From: a bacterium
Lineage (GTDB): Bacteria > Cyanobacteriota > Vampirovibrionia > Obscuribacterales > Obscuribacteraceae
NCBI GenBank assembly: GCA_016124935.1
Contig: WGMS01000031.1
Coordinates: 1 to 37,586 of the forward strand
Length of the DNA: 37,586 nt
Direction of reading: 5' to 3'
Shown: positions 32,655 through 37,586 of the stretch, in pieces
Layout: the number at the start of each line of letters is the position of its first letter
Position numbering within the stretch: position 1 is the first letter of the stretch
Notes under the pieces: generated by a model
The model's database searches: none
What the model was told of the DNA's origin: nothing
Seen by the model: only the letters and a program-made list of their open reading frames with translations
Position numbers and translations under genes: made by a program

Positions 32655-33122
32655 GTGAAAAATCAATTCTGGCTTTTTAAATCTGAACCGAAAGTCTATT
32701 CAATCGACGATCTCAAGAAAGAGAAAACCGCCTTCTGGGAAGGGGTTAGAAATTACCAGGCCAGGAATCTGTTGCGAGACACGATTAAAAAAGGAGACCA
32801 GGTCCTTTTCTACCACAGCAATGCCGAGCCGCCGGGCATTGTCGGAATTTGTCAGGTAGTAAAAGAAGGCTATCCCGATCACACCCAGTTTGACGAGGCC
32901 TCCAAATATTTCGATCCCAAGAGCAAAAAAGATGACCCTCGCTGGTACATGGTCGATGTAAAATTCGTCAAGAAATTCAAATCGATAGTAAGCCTGGAAA
33001 CCCTAAAAAATAGCGCCGGGCTCGAAGAGATGATGGTAACCAAAAGAGGCGCCCGACTTTCCATCCAACCGGTCACCGAGAAGGAATGGAAAACTGTTTT
33101 GAAACTGGCCGGAGAAAGCTAA
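32655..33122 (+). CDS. EVE-domain protein (PUA-like fold)
   Basis: The protein has 155 residues, nearly all one EVE domain: FWLFKSEPKVYSIDDL at the start, WEGVRNYQARNLLRD near 28-42, GDQVLFYHSNAEPPGIVGICQVV near 47-69 and DPRWYMVDVKF near 93-103. EVE domains (as in human THYN1) have a PUA-like fold with an aromatic cage that recognises modified bases in DNA or RNA. The start is GTG with AGGGATGG 7 bases upstream. It is followed after 10 bp by the symporter gene, so the two may be cotranscribed. The exact ligand is unknown. Confidence 0.92.
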   Translation: MKNQFWLFKSEPKVYSIDDLKKEKTAFWEGVRNYQARNLLRDTIKKGDQVLFYHSNAEPPGIVGICQVVKEGYPDHTQFDEASKYFDPKSKKDDPRWYMVDVKFVKKFKSIVSLETLKNSAGLEEMMVTKRGARLSIQPVTEKEWKTVLKLAGES

Positions 33123-33132
33123 GCCACCTTCC

Positions 33133-34578
33133 ATGCCCCTGGAAAATCTACTGGCGATAAGCCTGACAATCTATATCGTTCTGATGTTCGCGATAAGCAT
33201 CTATGCCCAGAGCCGGGTAAAGTCGGTCGAGGATTTTGTCGTCGCCGGACGCAGGTTGCCCGTATGGATGGCATCGGCGACGCTACTAGCCACCTGGTTC
33301 GGTGCCGGTCCGGTTTTGACGGCCTCTACCGAGGTCGCAAACTATGGTATTCACAAAGCGGCGCTCGACCCTATAGGAGCCGGGCTTTGCCTTTTGATTG
33401 CCGGTATTTTCTACGCGAAAAAACTCTGGGAGATGGGCATCCTCACTATATCGGACTTCTTTCGAGAGAAATTCGGAGAGAAGGCCGAGATCTTTTCTGC
33501 CTTTATTCTGGTGCCAAGTTATTTCGGCTGGATCGCGGCTCAATTTGTGGCGCTCGCCCATGTTCTGGAATACTTCTTTCATATCCCGATTCCGACAGGT
33601 ATTCTATGCGTGGCCATTGTAGGAACGCTCTATACTTCGTTAGGCGGCATGTGGTCGGTGACTCTCACCGACGCCCTGCAAATGGTGCTGGTTATAGCAG
33701 GCTTGCTGCTGTTAGCCTTTCAAGCGCTATTTACCATAGGTTCCGGGGATCTCGTCAACGGCATCACCACCGTGGTGACCGAACTGGAGGCAAAGAGCCC
33801 GGAGAAACTTTCTCTTTTTCATAGCACTAAAGACGGTGGCATGCTGATGTGGGTCTCTATTGTGCTGGCAGGATCTCTAGGCAACATCCCCGGTCAGGAC
33901 CTGATGCAGCGTGTGTTTGCGTCCAAAGATGCCGCTGCGGCTAAAGCATCCTGCATCATCGCCGGCGTATCGTATCTGTTTCTAGGAGCGGTGACAGTAT
34001 CACTGGGACTGGTGGCATCCTATCTCTACCAGGGCAAAATCCTGGATTCAATTCTTCCCCTGCTCGCCTCCCACTACCTGACCCCGGTCTGCACGACAAT
34101 CTTCATGCTGGCGGTGGTATCGGCGGTGCTGTCGACCATCGACAGCGCCATCCTCGCCCCGGCCACGGTCCTGGCCCAGAACCTGGTCGGTAAAATCCCC
34201 CAGAAAAAAGTCTCGGCAATCACCCTCAACCGTCTCAGCATCTTCTTTATCGGATTCGCCACCTATCTGCTCGCCATCTCGGGCAAAGGTGCCTATTCCT
34301 TACTGGAAGGGGCCTATAGCCTAACAATGGTCGGTCTGTTTGTGCCTCTGACCATGGGTCTCTGGGGCAAGATCAAAGGCGAAGCGGCAGCGCTTGCCGC
34401 CATGGCCACCGGAGTTTCCATCTACCTTTGCCACGAAACGATGTCCTGGCACTTCTTCCTGGAGCCGGTCGAATCTGTAGGCGCCCTCAAACTGTCTCCA
34501 GCCCTGACCGCCACCACCTGCGCATTTCTGATGTTCGTTATCGTAGGCACGCTTACACGCCCGACCGAAGCGAGCTAA
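33133..34578 (+). CDS. Sodium/solute symporter (SSS family)
   Basis: This is an integral membrane transporter of 481 residues with about 13 hydrophobic spans, belonging to the sodium:solute symporter family (PutP, SglT and relatives). Typical segments are VEDFVVAGRRLPVWMASATLLATWFGAG in the first helices, GGMWSVTLTDALQMVLVIAG in the middle, and SAVLSTIDSAILAPATVLAQNL with the Ser/Thr pattern of the sodium site. The substrate (proline, pantothenate, other organic anion or sugar) cannot be read from the sequence. It begins 10 bp after the EVE gene and ends 7 bp from the convergent S41 protease gene. Confidence 0.92.
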   Translation: MPLENLLAISLTIYIVLMFAISIYAQSRVKSVEDFVVAGRRLPVWMASATLLATWFGAGPVLTASTEVANYGIHKAALDPIGAGLCLLIAGIFYAKKLWEMGILTISDFFREKFGEKAEIFSAFILVPSYFGWIAAQFVALAHVLEYFFHIPIPTGILCVAIVGTLYTSLGGMWSVTLTDALQMVLVIAGLLLLAFQALFTIGSGDLVNGITTVVTELEAKSPEKLSLFHSTKDGGMLMWVSIVLAGSLGNIPGQDLMQRVFASKDAAAAKASCIIAGVSYLFLGAVTVSLGLVASYLYQGKILDSILPLLASHYLTPVCTTIFMLAVVSAVLSTIDSAILAPATVLAQNLVGKIPQKKVSAITLNRLSIFFIGFATYLLAISGKGAYSLLEGAYSLTMVGLFVPLTMGLWGKIKGEAAALAAMATGVSIYLCHETMSWHFFLEPVESVGALKLSPALTATTCAFLMFVIVGTLTRPTEAS

Positions 34579-34585
34579 CCCAAGT

Positions 34586-36040
34586 CTATTTATTGGGCGG
34601 ACCGAAGAAATTCTTGATCTCCATCGAAGTCAGCGCTTGCCTTAGCTGACTATCGTATTGAGAGCCTCGCAAAGCGCCGCTGGTATTCCTGATGATCTGA
34701 TCCGGAATGATGCCATAACGCTTTTTGGCCCCATCACCCAGAAAGCGACCCGCCGGAGTGGTGTATTCACCGGTGGTTACTTTTAAAGCCGTCCCGTTCG
34801 GAAACGCCATGTCGATGGTCTGGATCTCGCCTTTGCCGAAGCTGCGGGTGCCCTTTATTATGGCGGCACCGTTGTCTCTCAAGGCTGCCGCAAAAATTTC
34901 CGAAGCCGAAGCGCTCCTGCCATTGGTCAAAATGGTGACGGGCTTATCCACAAGATCAGGAAACCGCTCCAGGCTTCGATCTATCGAGGTTCCACTGGGA
35001 CCTGTCACTTTCTCGTACATGCCTTTGTCATCGAGTCCATACTCTTTGTCGGCGAATTGAGCATTTTCGGGCTCGGAGCGCAGCTTATTGCGGGAGCGCA
35101 CTAAAACGCCTTCGTCGACAAAAAGGGAGGCTGCCTGCAGAGCCTTGCCGAAATAGCCGCCGCCGTTATCGCGCAAATCCACGACATAGCCCTGGGCGTC
35201 TTTGTACTGCTCCAGGACAGCTTTCAAATCTTCGGCCACATTGTCGTGCAAGAATGTGTTTATCTTGATATAGGCGATATTACCTTCCATGCGCCCACTG
35301 ACGGGCTTCTTGTCTCGCAACAGCTTGGGAATCTCCAGCTCCATGGGGACACCGTCCCGCTCGATAGAGAACCGGACCTTGTCACCGCCTTCGCTTCCGA
35401 GCGCTTTCATCGCGTCACTATGGCTGAAACCGGCGGCATCCCGCCCGTTAATCCGGGTTACTTTGTCACCGACCTTCAAGCCATAAGTCTCCGCACTGGA
35501 GCCTGGCTGAACCTCTTCGACTAAAAAGGGCGCTCTTATCTCTTCGCGCTCCTCGGCGTCGAGGTTCATCTGCAGAATCACCCCGATATTTTTGGAATTG
35601 CCCCGGGCTGCCTGCCGAAAGTTCTCCATCTCCTCTCTGGAGAAGACCTTATCAAATGGATCCGGAGTGGTATCAAGAAACTCATTAGCCTTGCGGACGG
35701 CATCCGCGTCGCTCTTGATGCTGCAGGCATCCCTGGAACGAATGGCTTCACGGTCGCCCAGGCTGCGCGTGTCAAAGGAGCGCAAGAAAATCTCGTCGAT
35801 GAACTTGCCATATACAGGATTTACCGGGCATTCCTTGCTGGCGGCAGGACCAAGCTCAAAGGGCAGGGAATCTGCCGATTTAATGCTGGGACTAATCTCA
35901 AAAGGTGCGAATTTCGATGGTTCCTTATTAGGACCGGAATCCGCCAGCAATTTATCCGAGGTCGATTCGACGGATTCCCCCCGCTTATCTACGTTATCGC
36001 CTTTGCCAACTTCGCTCTCTTTCACTCTATGCTCCACCAT
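34586..36040 (-). CDS. S41 C-terminal processing protease (Tsp/CtpA-like)
   Basis: The protein has 484 residues. A PDZ domain (about 170-240, EEVQPGSSAETYGLKVGDKVTRING) is followed by an S41 peptidase domain with VVDLRDNGGG (286-295), nucleophile Ser378 in NGRSASASEI and Lys403 in SFGKGEIQT. The 25-residue gap between these equals that of Ser430-Lys455 in E. coli Tsp. Such enzymes trim or degrade proteins from the C-terminus, usually in the periplasm. The N-terminal 70 residues here are polar and acidic, with no signal peptide or membrane span, so either it stays in the cytoplasm or export is unusual. The ATG start has no clear ribosome binding site. It is convergent with the symporter gene. 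Confidence 0.92.
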   Translation of the reverse strand: MVEHRVKESEVGKGDNVDKRGESVESTSDKLLADSGPNKEPSKFAPFEISPSIKSADSLPFELGPAASKECPVNPVYGKFIDEIFLRSFDTRSLGDREAIRSRDACSIKSDADAVRKANEFLDTTPDPFDKVFSREEMENFRQAARGNSKNIGVILQMNLDAEEREEIRAPFLVEEVQPGSSAETYGLKVGDKVTRINGRDAAGFSHSDAMKALGSEGGDKVRFSIERDGVPMELEIPKLLRDKKPVSGRMEGNIAYIKINTFLHDNVAEDLKAVLEQYKDAQGYVVDLRDNGGGYFGKALQAASLFVDEGVLVRSRNKLRSEPENAQFADKEYGLDDKGMYEKVTGPSGTSIDRSLERFPDLVDKPVTILTNGRSASASEIFAAALRDNGAAIIKGTRSFGKGEIQTIDMAFPNGTALKVTTGEYTTPAGRFLGDGAKKRYGIIPDQIIRNTSGALRGSQYDSQLRQALTSMEIKNFFGPPNK

Positions 36041-36268
36041 CTTAAGGATTCAGTAATTCAAAACTGCATGAGGAAAGTAACTTCATGATAGTGACGGTCT
36101 CCAGTTAATAAAAGGGGAAAAACACGATTTCCCGCCTGCGCATGTATAAGTTTATATATGCCCTTGCCTAGAAATTTTGACGTTTTCTTTATGGGTTCCT
36201 GATTTTTAATAGAGTCAGAAATGGAGGTGACTATCTTATAGAGCAGACCTGAAAATCAGCACGCCTGG

Positions 36269-36316
36269 AAGTCGACGGATAGGGCGCAGGAAAGAGCTGC
36301 GCTTCCCGCCGACTTT
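36269..36316. other. Long imperfect stem-loop
   Basis: The left arm runs from AAGTCGACGG to GGCGCAG and the right arm from CTGCGC through CCC to CCGACTT, around a GAAAGAG loop. About 17 pairs form with small bulges. There is no T-run directly after it on plus, so a structured RNA or leader element is as likely as a terminator. Confidence 0.5.
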
Positions 36317-36384
36317 CGTTCTTCTCGCTACAGAGGGGACAAGGACCTTCCAAATTGAGTATGAACTTTCCCGGGCGCGAGCAG

Positions 36385-36398
36385 TTACCAATTGGTAA
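36385..36398. promoter_or_regulatory. Perfect 14-bp palindrome, likely operator
   Basis: TTACCAATTGGTAA reads the same on both strands and lies 110 bases before the ATG at 36509. Its form suits a dimeric repressor or activator site. No regulator gene is nearby. Confidence 0.45.
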
Positions 36399-36508
36399 TC
36401 ACCTCAATGTGTGATTGGCAAAACCAAGAGATCGCTCCAAAGATTGATTTGCGCAGGTTTTCCGCAGTGCCAATATGATGGAAGAGGCATGGTGGCGGAG
36501 AATAGCTA

Positions 36509-37465
36509 ATGACCCAGAATTTCAAGAATCTCTGGGGGTCCGAGTCAAAACACCTAGGATCTTACCTTAATTGGGGAGAAGGCAGAAAAGGCGAAACAAT
36601 TGACGAACTTCTAGACCATATTCGCCCTAACAGAACTATCTCTCCGTCGGAAGCCTGGATTGATATGCTGGCAAGTCAGTATGAGTCGGAAGAATTCCTG
36701 GCTCAGCGCAGAGCGTGGGCTGACAGATATGAGTCAGCTGTGAGTTCTGCCACCGTCAGATGGATGGACGAGCTGTTCGCTAAAATGGGAGTGTTTGTGC
36801 ACGAGTTGAATACTCGGATACGATGCTCTCAAAATCTGATGAATGTAGAATCGCCGCAATATCACGAAAGGAAGGAAGATAGAGCCTCTGCCGATTGGCT
36901 GAAGCAAAATGATGACCTCTGGTATGAGGGACACATATCTGCGAATCAGAATGCACTGATAGTCCGTGGCGAACACGATACCGTCACATGCTTTGTTGTT
37001 CCCACAAACCTTATTCTAGGGTTCGAATTCAATACTTTCGGCAGTCGTGACTTCTCTCCTGTCCTTACGGTTAAGTTAAATAGCCCTTCGGATAGCCCAT
37101 ACTCTCTTCTCTGGGATCAAGCGCCTGGTCAAGATGCGGACCAACAGCATTCATCGATAGAATCTATCGCTCAAAAGTTGCTGTACAGATTATTCTGGGC
37201 TGAAGAGTTGAAAAAAATTGAAAAGTGCGAAGATCGTTATTCTTATTTGAGCTTTCCTGTTGATAGAACGGTGTGGTCCAACGGTTCTTTAAAGTACGCA
37301 GCCACAGCATTCTCGCTTCTGCTATTGACTTCACTTTCTCCGCCAGCTCTTGCGTATGCCGGTGCGCCATCGAACAAAGAAGGCTCGAAAATCGAGCTGG
37401 CGCTTGTTAGAGCATGGAAAGACTTTTGCTACGGTCGGTATACCAGGTGTCTGGCGTCAAATTAA
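36509..37465 (+). CDS. Unknown protein, AT-richer than neighbours
   Basis: The protein has 318 residues and no family that I recognise. Residues 1-250 look soluble and mixed helix/strand, with many Trp, Glu and Ser. Residues 263-284 (YAATAFSLLLLTSLSPPALAYA) are hydrophobic and look like a membrane span or an internal signal-like segment, followed by a short tail with two Cys. GGAG lies 8 bases before the ATG and supports the start. Base composition differs from the other genes: for example only 19 of 60 bases are G or C in 37201-37260, against 30 of 60 in 27061-27120. This may mean horizontal transfer. It stands alone behind a 468-bp regulatory-looking gap. Confidence 0.65.
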   Translation: MTQNFKNLWGSESKHLGSYLNWGEGRKGETIDELLDHIRPNRTISPSEAWIDMLASQYESEEFLAQRRAWADRYESAVSSATVRWMDELFAKMGVFVHELNTRIRCSQNLMNVESPQYHERKEDRASADWLKQNDDLWYEGHISANQNALIVRGEHDTVTCFVVPTNLILGFEFNTFGSRDFSPVLTVKLNSPSDSPYSLLWDQAPGQDADQQHSSIESIAQKLLYRLFWAEELKKIEKCEDRYSYLSFPVDRTVWSNGSLKYAATAFSLLLLTSLSPPALAYAGAPSNKEGSKIELALVRAWKDFCYGRYTRCLASN

Positions 37466-37490
37466 ATTGCCGGTCGCGACAATTTAAATT

Positions 37491-37564
37491 TGCCGCTTGA
37501 GAACGGGGTGATTTCGGTATAGGTAGTAGCAGTCGATATATCTCGTTTAGTACCGCCCCAAGCT
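37491..37564 (+). repeat. Second copy of a leader-like element shared with 2082-2131
   Basis: The order TTGA, ACGGGG, TAT(T)AG or TATAGG, then TTTAGTACCGCC occurs here and in the leader before the gene at 2187. The 12-base box TTTAGTACCGCC is exact in both. A 12-base match alone is expected by chance in a window this size; the shared order of elements is the only reason to list it. Confidence 0.25.
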
Positions 37565-37586
37565 CCAGTCTTGATTTCTCTAGCAG

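Larger units (their letters stand above)
36041..36508. other. 468-bp intergenic region between divergent genes
   Basis: No convincing gene is seen. It holds an AT-rich block near 36140-36165, a GGAGGTGA sequence (36222-36229) followed only by a very short frame, a long hairpin (36269-36316) and a perfect 14-bp palindrome (36385-36398). It separates the S41 protease gene (minus) from the unknown gene at 36509 (plus) and probably carries both promoters. Confidence 0.5.

Noticed and set aside
1..37586. tRNA, rRNA, integrase, transposase, or phage genes
   Set aside because: I looked for T-loop and anticodon-arm patterns, transposase-type frames and integrase motifs and saw none that I can support.

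Overview
The window (about 37.6 kb, roughly 50-55% GC in most coding parts) is a bacterial chromosome segment with about 25 confident or likely genes on both strands and no rRNA, tRNA, CRISPR array, transposase or phage gene that I can see. It looks Gram-negative: there is a lipoprotein, a Spy/CpxP-like exported protein, a class A penicillin-binding protein and several exported or single-pass proteins. Two kinesin-light-chain-type TPR proteins, a membrane protein of a family I know from cyanobacteria and plastids (At5g03900-like), and the lack of photosynthesis genes suggest a non-photosynthetic relative of Cyanobacteria (Melainabacteria/Vampirovibrionia, for example Obscuribacterales). That placement is an inference, not a measurement.

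Layout. 1-3.8 kb: the 3' part of a Pro/Glu-rich coiled-coil protein, a possible ADP-ribosyltransferase-fold protein, and an anchored Gln/Asn/Gly-rich protein. 4.0-8.0 kb: glycogen branching enzyme glgB with a 40-codon membrane ORF just behind it, a PLP-dependent amino acid decarboxylase, and a single-domain Mop molybdate-binding protein, closed by a bidirectional terminator. 8.06-10.25 kb (minus): a class V aminotransferase overlapping a beta-propeller lipoprotein. 10.5-13.2 kb: methylmalonate-semialdehyde dehydrogenase, and convergent to it a fatty acid desaturase. 13.2-13.9 kb: a long gene-free stretch with a good promoter at its right end. 13.9-19.9 kb (plus): an AAA NTPase, glutamate dehydrogenase, an OPT transporter, the At5g03900-like protein and a MOSC protein; the last four are tightly spaced. 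19.9-21.4 kb: a TPR membrane protein whose 3' end overlaps a convergent SDR gene.

21.4-25.5 kb (minus) holds the most unusual locus: a roughly 1050-residue fusion of a methyltransferase and a fold-type I PLP domain that resembles plant methionine S-methyltransferase (MMT), followed 18 bp later by a short-chain dehydrogenase. The PLP-binding lysine, which I recall as missing from plant MMT, is present here. The locus may make S-methylmethionine or a derived sulfonium compound. A large TPR protein is divergent from it.

25.6-37.6 kb: the TPR protein, a Spy-like exported protein and a small membrane coiled-coil protein (both minus), a class A PBP, two small single-pass proteins with TTG starts, an EVE-domain protein next to a sodium/solute symporter, a convergent S41 (Tsp/CtpA-like) protease with no visible signal peptide, a 468-bp regulatory-looking gap with a perfect palindrome and a strong hairpin, and an AT-richer unknown gene. 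Metabolic themes are glycogen, amino acid nitrogen and sulfur chemistry, peptide uptake and envelope upkeep.
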